64,000 nucleotides of DNA. It comes from Prorocentrum cordatum. Lineage: Eukaryota > Sar > Dinophyceae > Prorocentrales > Prorocentraceae. This document shows positions 18,567 to 28,140 of this stretch, in pieces. A program made the position numbers and the translations under genes. The notes below the pieces were generated by a model. It searched no databases. It saw only the letters and a list, made by a program, of their open reading frames with translations, and had not been told where the DNA came from. Location of the stretch: contig CAUYUJ010009580.1 in assembly GCA_963575745.1 (NCBI GenBank), positions 25,001 through 89,000 of the forward strand. Direction: 5' to 3'. The number at the start of each line of letters is the position of its first letter. Position 1 is the stretch's first letter.

Positions 18567-18731
18567 GATGAAAACATCACGACGGGAGTTATTTTGCCAA
18601 TTTCGGCCTCCGGGGGCTCTTACTGGGCCTCGGGACCGTCAACAAAACGACTCAGGACGAAGAACGGGTCCAGGGGAATGGGTCGAGACCTGTGGGGGTC
18701 GACATCATGAAAAAGTCATGACGTCGGGGGT
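18567..18731 (+). repeat. dispersed repeat A, copy 4
   Basis: TTTCGGCCTCCGGGGGCTCT, TACTGGGCCTCGGGACCGTC, AACAAAACGACTCAGGACGA, GGTCCAGGGGAATGGGTCGA and CATGACGTCGGGGG are in family order, 0.7 kb after copy 3 and in the same orientation. Confidence 0.7.
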
Positions 18732-18739
18732 TGGGGGAC

Positions 18740-18785
18740 GTAGATTGCGCCACACCGCTCGTACCACACACATTGCACCACCAAG
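18740..18785. repeat. dispersed repeat C fragment (TTGCACCACA type)
   Basis: GATTGCGCCACACC and CACATTGCACCACC match the minisatellite at 19230-19440. Confidence 0.5.
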
Positions 18786-19229
18786 ACGAAGTCAAGATGA
18801 TGAGGAATCCAGATGGGGGTAAGTCGCGCGGGTCCAGAGGATGTGTTGGGCGCCGCGGCCATTCCAAAGCGCTCTGGAACACGCTCCGAGAGCGACCGGG
18901 AACGCTCTGGAACTGTTTCTCTTCATCCTACAATCGGACCTAGGCCAGAAGAACATCCCTCAAGAACATGAGACACTCCGTCCGCCCAAAACAAACAGAA
19001 CATCCAAGGGTACCATCCACGGGGTGCACAAGAACGTCCAACAAACACGAAGAACACGAAGGTAGCAGCCCCGAGCCGACCTCGATCTTGCAGCCGGCCC
19101 GTATCATAAGGCCTTGGGCGGCCATGTCGAAGCTTCTCGAGCGGGGCGCGGCCCACGAAAGCGGCCAAGGATGGGCCCAGGAGGCAAGGATGCGAGGTTA
19201 CCCTTGGGAAGGTTGCCCATCCTTACTAT

Positions 19230-19440
19230 GCGGGCTGACTGTAGATTGTACCACACGGGTTGCATCACGCAGCATGCCCCCACGTAGCGTGTGCCACACA
19301 GTTTGCATTCCATGAATCCATGAACTGCAGAACATACATTGCACCACACAGCTTGTGCAGAATAGCATGCACCACGCAGCATGCACCACGTAGCACGCAC
19401 CAAGTAGATTGCACCACGTGACTTGCACCGCAAATTTGCT
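19230..19440. repeat. dispersed repeat C: about 20-bp minisatellite
   Basis: Units such as TTGCACCACACAGCTTG and GCATGCACCACGTAGC repeat about ten times. A related array is at 20835-20940. The alternation of GCATGC and TGCA makes short palindromes. Confidence 0.75.
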
Positions 19441-19599
19441 TCTTTCTAAATAAAACGGTTCTACCACCCTCCCCCTCCGGGGTTCAAGATCCCCCCGGAA
19501 CCGCTGCAAAAACACAAAAGATTCTGACCCAATGTCCATCCGACCTGTGAATTCGTACTATCCCAGCCAGGCCGGTATCGACCCTCCCCGCCATCCTCT

Positions 19600-20035
19600 G
19601 CAAACAAAGAACTATGCGCGCACACTCGTTTATCAAAACTCATAAGTTTTCGAGGGCCCCATGCAAAAAAACAGACGAAGAGCACACGCGCGCGTTGTCG
19701 CGCGCGCATGCCGAAATCCTTCAAAAAAAGCTTACTCGCGCGCTCTTGCAAAATCTCACGAAAACCGATTAGGTGTTTCAAGATGTTTCACAACAAAGAC
19801 CAAATGGGCCTCGCGCGCGCATGTCGAAATCGTTCGAACGCCCTTGCGCGCGTGCCGTCGCGAGAATCCTCTGCAAACAACGGGACGAAGTGCACGCGCG
19901 CGCGCGTGGTCGCGCGCGCATGCCGAAATCCTTCAACAACCGTCGGTTTCGGAAGGATTTCAACATCGAGTGTCCAAAAAGCATACAAAAACACATGGTT
20001 TCGCAACACTGGTGTTCAACAAAAGCGTGCGCGCG
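19600..20035. repeat. about 210-bp tandem repeat with CGCGCG tracts
   Basis: GACGAAGAGCACACGCGCGC at 19674 and GACGAAGTGCACGCGCGCGC at 19884 begin two units; both continue TCGCGCGCGCATGCCGAAAT and CCTTCAACAA-like text. CTCTGCAAACAA precedes each. Alternating CG runs favour left-handed (Z) DNA. Confidence 0.75.
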
Positions 20036-20039
20036 CGCT

Positions 20040-20725
20040 CTTGCGTTGTCATCGTCGTCGTCGTCGCCGTCCTCCCTCCTCCCTCGTTGTCGTCGTCGTC
20101 GTCGCCGTCGTCGCCCTCTGCCTTTCCTCGTCGTCGTCGTCGTCCTCTTTGGCGTCGTCGTCGTTTCCGTCGTCGTTGTCGCCGTGGTCGTCCTTCCTCC
20201 TCCCTCGTCGTCGTCGTCCGTCATCGGCGTCTCGTCGTCGTCCCTCCTATTTCGTCGCCGTCGTCGTCGTCGTCGTCGCCGTCGTCTTCCCTCCTCCCTC
20301 GTCGTTGTCGTCGTCGGCGTCGCCGTCCTCCCTCATTGTTCGTCGTTCGCGTCGTCGCCGTCCTTTCTCTCTCGTCGGTGTCGTCGTTGTCGCCGTGGTC
20401 GTCCTCCCTCCTCCCTCGTCGTCGACGTCGTCTTCGTTGGCGACGTCGTCGTCGTCGTCTTCGTCGTCGTCGTCGTCGTTGTCGTCATCGTCGTCGGCGG
20501 CGTCGTCGTCGTCATCGGCGTCGTCGTCGTCGGCGTTGTCATCGTCGTCGTCGTCGGCGTCGGCGTCGTCGTCGTCGGTGTCGCCGGTCGCCGGCGTCGT
20601 CGTCGTCGTTGTCGTCGTCGTCGTCGAACTCGTCGGAGACGTCGTCGGTGTCGTCGCAGTCGGTGTCGGCGGCGTCCTCGTCGTCGTTATCGCTGTCATC
20701 GTCGACGTCGCTGTCGTTGCCAAGT
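20040..20725. repeat. (TCG)n microsatellite, about 690 bp
   Basis: GTC/TCG triplets with CTCCCTC interruptions. Long Arg, Val or Ser frames on the plus strand and Thr or Asp frames on the minus are artefacts. Confidence 0.95.
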
Positions 20726-20834
20726 GCCATTTGGTACCCACCGTCACGGTCTTAAGAAGTCTTGCGACCAAGTTGCGGGTGGGAGGGTGGGATGTTTGCA
20801 CGGGCAGTGGAGAGGACAGCTTCAAGTTGAGCAA

Positions 20835-20940
20835 GTGATCGGTTGCACCACATAGCTTCCACCACATATATTGTAGCAGATCGGTGACATCACATAGGGT
20901 GCAATACAGAGCGTGCACCTCATAGAGTTCTCCACATGCC
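20835..20940. repeat. dispersed repeat C, second array
   Basis: GGTTGCACCACATAGCTTCC, ACCACATATATTG and GGGTGCAATACAGAGCGTGC are degenerate units of the 19.2-kb minisatellite. The 460 bp after it (20941-21400) contain no recognisable gene. Confidence 0.55.
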
Positions 20941-21411
20941 AATGTCCAGAGTAGAAGAACTCACTGCTTGGGGTCCACCTGGCAACCCATCGTCTGAATC
21001 GCCATCAGTATCGTCAACATCGTTCTGTCAGGTCGCATTGGCCCACGCCCCAACCACCACGCATATGTCATCTGCTCCCGACTGTTGTCACGGTTCCAGA
21101 CGCCACTCATCTGTATTTCCACTTGTCTTCTTCTCATCAGCTACAGCACCACCGCCACCACCGCTATCAGCACACCACTATCGTTGGGCTGAAAGCGTCC
21201 GTTGCGTAGTAGTTCGCGTGCGAAACCAGGTCTTCCTTCGACCAGTGCAGCTTGCCCAAGTACGAGTTGTAGAACCCCATCCATGCCTGGTCAGGCGGAT
21301 GGGACGCGGAACGGTGCGCTCGAGGGCGGGGAGGGCGAGGCCATGGTGAGCTGGAGTGATCGGGCTGGTAATGGTCCAAGGCCGACCACAACGATGCTTA
21401 AAACGGCATGG

Positions 21412-21575
21412 CACTTACTACGAAAACGAAACGACACCCAACGCTGGAAACGAACGTTTCTAAGGAAACTAGCGCCAAAACGAAACGAAACACAAAACGA
21501 GGGGTTAAAAAGCAGCAGCGAACAACGAAACGAAACAAAACGAAAAATGAAACGAAGAACCAAGCAATGGCCCAA
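21412..21575. repeat. (ACGAAAC)-like A-rich repeat
   Basis: ACGAAACG and AACGAAAC recur irregularly for about 160 bp on an A-rich strand, ending beside the foldback element at 21611. Confidence 0.7.
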
Positions 21576-21610
21576 ATCAAGCTGAAGAGCGTCCGAGTGG
21601 AGGATTGGCG

Positions 21611-21767
21611 GATCGACTGCAGAGTCGGTTGAACTACCCCAAAACTGATTTCCTCGTCGAATCCACGACACATGCGCCGATTGCCCGTGCATGCACGCAC
21701 GTATTACGTTTTTTTATGGACTCGATGAGGAAATCAATCTTGGGGTAAACTAATTCTGCAGTCGATC
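21611..21767. mobile_element. 157-bp foldback (MITE-like) element
   Basis: The left arm starts GATCGACTGCAGA and continues through ACCCCAAAACTGATTTCCTC to CGTCGAATCCA. The right arm, reverse-complemented, starts GATCGACTGCAGA and continues through ACCCCAAGATTGATTTCCTC to ATCGAGTCCA. Arms are about 52 bp and 80-85% complementary around a loop of about 48 bp. A target duplication is not obvious in the flanks. Size and structure fit a miniature inverted-repeat element with no coding capacity. Confidence 0.8.
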
Positions 21768-22004
21768 TCTCATTCGAGACGTTGTGGTCGGTCCTGGCAA
21801 CCGTCCCGCGGCGAGACCGGGGGGAAGTGAGAAGGGGTGGGCCTTCTCGGGAGTCTCGGAAGTCCCCCGGCCTTCTGAAAAGTTTCCCTCGCGTCGTCCA
21901 CCCCGAGGCACAAATGACTACTTCTCAGAAGGCGCGATGGCTTCTGAAAAGCCCCGCAGCCTTCTGAAAAGGCCTTCTCCCTCTCATTCCCCCCCCTCGC
22001 CCGC

Positions 22005-22400
22005 CGCCGATCCTCCTCCTCCTCCTCCGCCTCCTCCTCCTCTTCCTCCTCCTCCTCCTCCTCCTCCTCCTCCTCCTCCCCTTCTTCCTCCGCCTCCTCC
22101 TCCTCCTCCTGCTCTTCCTCCTCCTCTTCTCCTCCTCCTCCTCCTCCTTCCTCTCCTCCTCTTCCTCCACTTCTCCTCATTCTCCTCTCCTCCCCTCCTC
22201 CTCCTCCTCCTCCTCCTCCTCCTCCTCCCCTCTTCCTCATCTCCTGCCTCCCCCTCCCCCACTCCCCCAGCCCCTCCCCCTCCCCTCCCCCTCCCCTCTC
22301 CCCCTCCCCCTCCCCCTCCTCTTCCTCATCCTCCTCCTCCTCCTCCTCTCCTCCTCCTCCTCCTCCTCCTCCTCCTCCTCCTCCTCCTCCTCCCCCCCAT
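22005..22400. repeat. (TCC)n polypyrimidine tract
   Basis: Nearly 400 bp of CTCCTC with few changes. A purine tract follows at 22505-22635, so the two could pair as a large hairpin with a loop of about 100 nt. Confidence 0.95.
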
Positions 22401-22504
22401 ATCGTTGCCCCCCAGGCGTTCCCTGCCCAACCTCGGCGGCCTGCCACGTGGAAGAGGCTGGCGACGGGGGCGGCCATCTCAAAAGGCAAGGGGGCGACGT
22501 CCTC

Positions 22505-22635
22505 CCAGAGGAGGAGGAAAAAAAGGAAGAGGAGGACGAGGAGGAGGAGGGAAGGAGGAGGAGGAGGAGGAGGAGGAGGTGGTGGTGGAAATAAAGGGAG
22601 GAGGAGGAGGAGGAGGAGGAGGAGGAGGAGGACAT
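22505..22635. repeat. (GGA)n purine tract
   Basis: GGAGGAGGA runs complementary to 22005-22400. From 22640 to 23210 both strands have open frames of 80-130 codons, but none shows a recognisable domain. Confidence 0.9.
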
Positions 22636-23211
22636 GGACAGGACAGGACAAGACATCCGCATGAGGGGGTCAACGTCGAAACGCCCGCTAAGGAGCCGTG
22701 GGGCACGACTTGCAAAATCCCCTGCGAGTGAAATTTGCCGCAGACACAGGCGTCTCACGGGGCCGGCAGGGGGCGTACCCCGATGCTCTAAGGAGCGAGC
22801 TCCGAGGAGGCCCGTAAGAGAGGCACGGCACCTTGCGAGTGCGAGTCCATGCGGGACAGTGCAAGGGGGAGCAGCTGATGGCCCTCTCGCGTGCCCACTC
22901 CTCGGGGAGCGCGCTGGGCGAGCAGGCCCCCCAAGCAGGGGGAGGACGACGACGCGACCACTCCGCGACGACACAGGCCGAGAGGAGGAGGGAGGCAATG
23001 CAGGAGGCCCCGTTTCGTGCCACACTCATGTTGGGGAGCCGGATTAATGTTCTACCACGGTCCTGTGGGACCCACGCTTCGAGCAGAGCCCCCCCCCCTC
23101 TCTAGACTGAGTTCGCTCCCTGGACGTGCTGGTCGATGGCCAAACCATGCAATGTAGTGTTCGACGCATTCCCTGTGCTGCAACGCACTGCATCCAAATT
23201 TTCTGCAGCAG

Positions 23212-24229
23212 TCAAACTATGCCTCTGGAGTAACCCCTCCAGTCGGCGCGCAGGTAGCGGCGAGCAATGTCACCGTGGTCGCGGCGCGTCAGGAAGGCCT
23301 CCATATCTGCGACGCTGGTCATGTCCCCCTGTCGTTCCGCGGCGCGCCAGCACCTGGTGCGCCAATCCTGCGCGGGGTGGGCGTCGGAGGGGCTGGATGC
23401 CACGGGGATATTCCGGAGGCCTTGCATGAAGGGCCCTTAGGGGGCGCCCGTTGTCTCTGTGGGGCCCTCGTTTTCAGCTCGTCGTCCCAGTGGTGTCGCG
23501 CCCATCTGAGTTCGCGCGGTCCCCTGTCTTCCTGCGCCGCCTGTCGGCGCTCAAAATGGACGCTCATGTCGGCGCAGGCCCCGCTGGCCCGCACTCCGAG
23601 ATGCCCTCGCCAGCGCGGCCGCGGGCGCGAGCGGGCGCGCTCGCGCGCGCCCGCAGGAGCTAGCCGCTCCTCCTGAAGCGGCGCACTTCTCGAGAGTCTC
23701 GGCGCCGTCGAGCAGGGTGCCCCGTGCTGCCGCGCAGTTCCTGACGACGCTTGAGCTCCTCGACCTTCTTTCTCTCGGGCTTCTCGATCGTCTGCAGCTC
23801 CCTCTCGGGTGCCCCCACGGCGCCCTGCAGGTCCCCCAGGTCGCCCCTCGCGATCCGCATCGCATGCTCGCGCCAGCTGTGCGACGAAAAGTACTTCCCC
23901 CCTGCTGCTTGCCGCGCGCCCACCGGCCACTTTGCAATCAGCTCGCAGCCCTTTGCGCGGCGCGCCATCGGGAAGACGGGCGGGGTCATCGCCTGCAGGG
24001 CATCTGGGCTCAGCTGCCGGGCTGCGTCGAAGAATTGGCGCTGGTGCTCTTTAGTGGCGGCGTCGATCTCCTGCGGCAGCCTCTCGGCTGCAAATGCCCC
24101 CCACTTGCCATTAATGAGAAGCTCCACCACCATCGACGGGCCGTTGCTGCGCGAGTGGGATCGCGACTTGCAGCCGATCCCGGGCCACTTCGCGCAGTCC
24201 TCAGTGAAATCGCGCTTCATCTTGCCCAC
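23212..24229 (-). CDS. unrecognised coding-like segment with basic helices
   Basis: Two frames are protein-like. One (23660-24229) opens with MGKMKRDFTEDCAKWPGIGC, then VELLINGKWGAF, RQFFDAARQLSPDALQAM and a charged helix with APERELQTIEKPERKKVEE and LKRRQELRG. The other (23212-23427) has DMEAFLTRRDHGDIARRYLR and DWRGYSRGIV before its stop. They lie in different frames with a core of the 'GAGGGCATCTCGG' repeat (23593-23610) between them. I do not recognise the family. Strand and style match the segments upstream to 27.2 kb, so this may be the 3' end of one gene or element. Confidence 0.35.
23593..23610 (-). repeat. GAGGGCATCTCGGAGTGC repeat core 1
   Basis: First of seven copies of the minus-strand core GCGAGGGCATCTCGGAGTG found only between 23.6 and 30.3 kb. 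Because it is read in different frames at different copies, it is a DNA repeat and not a protein motif. Confidence 0.7.
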
Positions 24230-24235
24230 CCATTC

Positions 24236-25200
24236 TTACATGAGCTGGTCATTGGGGAAGCTCTCCTGGGCAATCGCCAGCGCCACCCAATCGACTTTGC
24301 ACCTGCGCACCCACTGATTTGACCGCGCATGAACGCCGGGGCCCCTCCACCGCAACTCGCCGGGGAAGGCTAGTCCGCGCGGGCAGGCGCGGCTCCTGTC
24401 CACGCCCTGGCCTGCGCGGCAACTGCGAACATTGCACAACTGCGTGTTGCCGCTCCACTTGTCCACAAAGTCCAGCGCTTTCAGGCACTGGGCCTGCTGC
24501 GCACCCATGTTCTTGCAAGTATTGTAGTTGCCGTGTTCCATCAGCTCCTTCTCCTTCTCTTCGAGCGCTTGCTTGGTTGCCTCCATCCTCCTGGTCCATG
24601 AGCATGTGCTCGCGCAGCATGGCGTCGCGCTCCTCCACGCGCTTCGGGACGACCAGCACATTTTCGCCTGCCCTGCAGAAGGCCGCGAAGATGCCCCCGG
24701 TCTTCTTGATGCCTTCCGCCGAGGCCTTCGACGCCTCCTTGGACCGCCCGAGGACCTTCTTGTCTTTCTAATTGCGCGACCTCTTCGGTTGCCTTGCTCC
24801 TCCGCGCCGATGATCTCCTTCGCCGCCTGGATTTGCCCCGTGGGCTGAGCAGTCCACGATCGGCCCCTTGCGCGCTGCCGCTGGTCGCGGCTCACTTGTT
24901 CTTGCGCGATGTACTTCCCCCCGCGACGGGCAAGCTCCTCCTCGTCGCCCCACTCGAGCCATTCCGCGAGCCGCAGGGCCAATTCGCACATGACGCACAC
25001 CCTCTTCCACTGGCATCCTCTTCCTCCTTGGTCTCGTTCACGTCCCGGCTCGCTCTCAGCGCGCCCCCTGCGGCCCCCCCATCATCCTGCAGTGCCCGAG
25101 CTGCCCGCCGCAGCACCGCGTGGCGCAGCTTGTCGTCGCCGGCGAAGGCCACGAGCAGCCCTTCTGCGTCTTGCACTCCGAGATGCCCTTGCCACTGCAA
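24236..25200 (-). CDS. unrecognised protein, frameshifted, coiled-coil rich
   Basis: Coding-like text continues across three frames in order: LLVAFAGDDKLRHAVLRRAA with ALQDDGG, then LRLAEWLEWGDEEELARRGG, YIAQEQVSRDQRQRARG and IQAAKEIIGAEEQ, then IKKTGGIFAAFCRAGENVLV with VPKRVEERDAMLREHM, then TKQALEEKEKELMEHGNYN, MGAQQAQCLKALDFVDKWSG and a Cys-rich end (LCNVRSCRAG). Frame changes fall near 24,980, 24,770 and 24,600. The helical, acidic-basic pattern suggests coiled coil. No known domain is visible. Decay, missed introns or assembly indels could all explain the breaks. Confidence 0.4.
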
Positions 25201-25783
25201 TGCCGCGCCGAGGCTCTGGTTGAGCCAGAGGGGCCGTCAAAGCTGGCGGTGAGCGACGGGGGGTTATCTCCTCTCTGAAATCCTGCGCCGTGGCCAATTG
25301 CCCCCAAAGATACCTCGTAGCATTCTGGAGTCGGGGCGCACTCCTGAACCCATCATGTCGTAAGAAGCAGACATCACCTCCCGCGCTCGGCGCACCCTTC
25401 CCATCGGTTGCCCAAGCTGCAGCCGCGAAGCGGCCGTCGATGTAGCGTCGGGTCACAGTCCTGGCCCCCAGGAGGCTAAATGCCCTGAAACCTGTCGGTC
25501 GGTTGTCCGAATGGCAACCGCGATGCGATCCTCGATTGCACGTCTGTCCGTGATCCCTCGCTACATCTATATTGTCCGTTGGTATCTGCAAGGTATGCAG
25601 AGGCCCCAAGCACGCCACAAATAGGGCCATGCTGCAAGATGCCGCGTCGTCACAAGTAAAGACGTAGGCAACTAAATGTTTGGGCGGGAGGATTGGCTGC
25701 TGCCTGGTAGACCTTGCCCCAAGGCGTTCTTTTGTAATTACGCTTCCCGTTCCGCCCGAAATTTGAAGGCCAATTGGTCGCAC
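25082..25783 (-). CDS. unrecognised frame
   Basis: A 233-residue frame with protein-like runs (HLVAYVFTCDDAASCSMALF, ARTVTRRYIDGRFAAAAWA, TRYLWGQLATAQDFREE) but no motif I can place. It lies between the segments at 24.2-25.2 and 25.7-27.1 kb on the same strand and carries a repeat core at 25174-25191. Confidence 0.3.
   Translation of the reverse strand: MRPIGLQISGGTGSVITKERLGARSTRQQPILPPKHLVAYVFTCDDAASCSMALFVACLGPLHTLQIPTDNIDVARDHGQTCNRGSHRGCHSDNRPTGFRAFSLLGARTVTRRYIDGRFAAAAWATDGKGAPSAGGDVCFLRHDGFRSAPRLQNATRYLWGQLATAQDFREEITPRRSPPALTAPLAQPEPRRGIAVARASRSARRRRAARGLRRRRQAAPRGAAAGSSGTAG
25174..25191 (-). repeat. GAGGGCATCTCGGAGTGC repeat core 2
   Basis: One change (AAGGGCATCTCGGAGTGC). Confidence 0.6.
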
Positions 25784-27200
25784 CTGACGTTCGGGGGCGC
25801 GTATCTAAGTGGAGCGAGGTGTTCGAGCGTTCGCCATCCATGCTGAATGACTCCGCGGTATTTTCCTCATCGGGGGGATGCCGTCTCGTTTGTCCGCTAT
25901 TGGGCAATCCTGAGAGGCCCGCCTGCGCTGGGGGGGCCCCCTGGGGGGCGGCGCCCTCAGAATGCGGCGCAGTAGCCTTCGCAGACGGGGTCGTGAAAGT
26001 GCCGGTCCTCGTCAGTCGCGGCCGGGCACTTGGCGCCGTGGCCTTCCGAGGCGCCCATCGCCAGCGCCGCCGCCCCCTCGCCGCATAGCGGCGCCGTTGC
26101 TGGAATTCGCGCTCCACCGCGCTCTGCAACTCCGCCCCGGGCGCCGCTGCCTGGGACTTCGCGACGCCCGCGAGAGCGATCGGCATCCCCACCGCGTTCT
26201 TCAAGTTGCGACTCGAGAACTTATTCAGCCTCTCCAGAATATCCTCGTTCGCGGTTTTCGGGGGCGCCGCTCGGAAACCCGGGGCTGCGATGATGCTGAT
26301 CTGAATGTTGCCCATGCCCTCGTCCCAGAACTGCTCGTCATCGTTCGGGCTCTTGTGCCTGTAGTTGCGAGCTGCGTAGCACTCGCTGACCTTTCTCAGC
26401 ATGTTCGTCTCGGTGGTCAAGGCCTGGCCGTTGATGCTACTGCCGCGCGCCGTGACAGGAAGGTGCTCGGCGCGTCGATCGCCCAGATCATACGTGGTTC
26501 CACCGATGTCACGCCCTCGGCGCGCAAGTCCGCCACTGTCTCTGAAAGGCCTTCCATTGGCGCCATTCCCGCGTGAATGCGCGGGGGTCCGAGCGAAAGC
26601 CCCCTGCCCCGCTCCCTGACCCAACCCCCGCAGGAGCGGCCCGCTGCTAGACTTCTGACACGCCCATGCGCTGACTGGCGCGAGGTAAAAGTCCGCGGCC
26701 ACGTGGCTCATCTCCCGCATCTCTGCCGCGGAGCGCGGAGCGAGGCGCTGGGGCCCGCCGATGGGCCCTCCGCGGTCGGGCTCCTCGCAGTCGCCCTTTG
26801 GCTGGGATTGCTGGCGGGGGGCCTGCGCAACCCCCCGCCCTTGCCGCCCCCTCCCGCTGCCTCGGCCGCGGCCGAAGGAGCGCCCGCTGCCGCCTGGGCA
26901 CGGGCCGCGCGCGTTGCCCAGTGGTCCTTGCCCTTGCCTTTGTCGCCCGCACGGTGCTTCGCCTCGCCCTCCAGCCCTTTCGTCGGCTCCGCGTTTGGGG
27001 CGGGGCAGTCGCCGGGAGTCGCTCTCCTTGGGCGGCGCGGCGCTGCGAGGACCTGGATGGCGGCAGCGGGCGCGGGTGCGAGACTTTCCGCGCGCTCGAG
27101 CCCGGTGGCCGCAGAGGGAGCAATCGAAGAAAAGGGGTTCCTGCACGGGGTGGTTCCAACAACTTCTGAATTTGCGGCAGATCCCGCGGCTCTCCGCGGC
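25650..27200 (-). CDS. unrecognised protein with a Cys pair and Gly/Arg-rich linker
   Basis: The N-terminal end reads EPLFFDCSLCGHRARARG, a C-x2-C pair as in small zinc ribbons, though the second pair is not clear. A Gly/Arg/Pro-rich linker of about 130 residues follows, then a better conserved part with GGTTYDLGDRRAEHLPVTAR, TETNMLRKVSECYAARNYRH, DDEQFWDEGMGNIQISIIA and ILERLNKFSSRNLKNAVGMP. A knuckle plus linker plus basic region is seen in retroelement ORF1 proteins, and this lies directly downstream of a LINE-type RT, so a second element's ORF1 is one reading. A host gene is the other. Confidence 0.35.
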   Translation of the reverse strand, partial: AAESRGICRKFRSCWNHPVQEPLFFDCSLCGHRARARGKSRTRARCRHPGPRSAAPPKESDSRRLPRPKRGADERAGGRGEAPCGRQRQGQGPLGNARGPCPGGSGRSFGRGRGSGRGRQGRGVAQAPRQQSQPKGDCEEPDRGGPIGGPQRLAPRSAAEMREMSHVAADFYLAPVSAWACQKSSSGPLLRGLGQGAGQGAFARTPAHSRGNGANGRPFRDSGGLARRGRDIGGTTYDLGDRRAEHLPVTARGSSINGQALTTETNMLRKVSECYAARNYRHKSPNDDEQFWDEGMGNIQISIIAAPGFRAAPPKTANEDILERLNKFSSRNLKNAVGMPIALAGVAKSQAAAPGAELQSAVEREFQQRRRYAARGRRRWRWAPRKATAPSARPRLTRTGTFTTPSAKATAPHSEGAAPQGAPPAQAGLSGLPNSGQTRRHPPDEENTAESFSMDGERSNTSLHLDTRPRTSGATNWPSNFGRNGKRNYKRTPWGKVYQAAANPPAQTFSCLRLYL

Positions 27201-28015
27201 CCGCGCGACATCGTCAACCGTGTTTGTTTATAGCGAACGAGCTCAAGCACCAGGGGCACTGGTTGGTCACCACTAGGCTGGGGACTAGAGGTTGGCATGC
27301 GTGCGCCGCTCTCCTGCGCGCCGCCAGCGCCGCCGCGGCTGCGCATGGTGCCCCGCGCACATTCCCCTGAGCACCCTGCGCCCAGCCACGCCAACATTGG
27401 GCGAAGAGATCGCCACCATTCGGGGACCTCCGGCAGGGTGGCGCCCCAAATCTGCCCAGCCTGGCGAAGGGCGCCGGGGTCCGCGCCGATCCGAGCTCCC
27501 CAGTCCCGCGCGCCAAGTTGAAACATGGAGATGTCGGACTGTCTCTGCGGGCACCAGTTCGCCGCGGCCTCGCTGATTTCCGCCAGCGCCTGAAAATATT
27601 CGACAGCCTGCTGGGCCCAAAGCGTGGGCGCTGCGAACAACCATCCATCTTCTAGTCGCTCGATTCCGCAGAGGTGGCCCAGTTTCGATGTTCCAGATAC
27701 CGCCGGTTGTACACTGACAGTGCCATCTGGGTGCCGCGCCCATTGCAAGTGTCATCGTAGCCTGCAGATTCGCAATGGAGTAGCGCAGCGCGCCATCCTC
27801 CACTATTTGAATACCTCACCATTGGAATAGCACCTGGTCGATCCGCCCTCTTGGGCCCAGCTCATCCTGCCCCCCGCCGCCCGTCTCAACAGCATTGCCA
27901 CGGCGCGGCCCAACGCGTCGAAGCGGCTGTCCTCGAGCACAAAGGCCGACAGTCCACTGGGGCTCGCGCCCGAAACAAAGGCCTGGAATACGTCCTTCTT
28001 AATTTGTCGATGCAT
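27200..28015 (-). mobile_element. RT C-terminal region of LINE-type element
   Basis: Minus-strand frames in order show FVSGASPSGLSAFVLEDSRF with DALGRAVAMLLRRAAGGRM, CYSNGEVFK, LRYSIANLQATMTLAMG, GHLCGIERLEDGWLFAA and AVEYFQALAEISEAAANW. This is the pattern after the palm in dinoflagellate non-LTR RTs: a helix with S-G-x-E/S-A-F-V-L, a L-R-R-A-A-G block, then a W/R-rich pair of helices. It spans at least two frame changes. It continues the RT at 28141-29125. Confidence 0.5.
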
Positions 28016-28140
28016 CTGAAGACCAGAAACGCCCGCATGGCCTGCAAACTACGCGCATGGCCTCGCACTTCCGACGGACCTCTCCTGCGTAAAGTGAAAT
28101 TGATCGCCTGGCAAATGGGGCGCCGGCGTGCGCATCTCCC

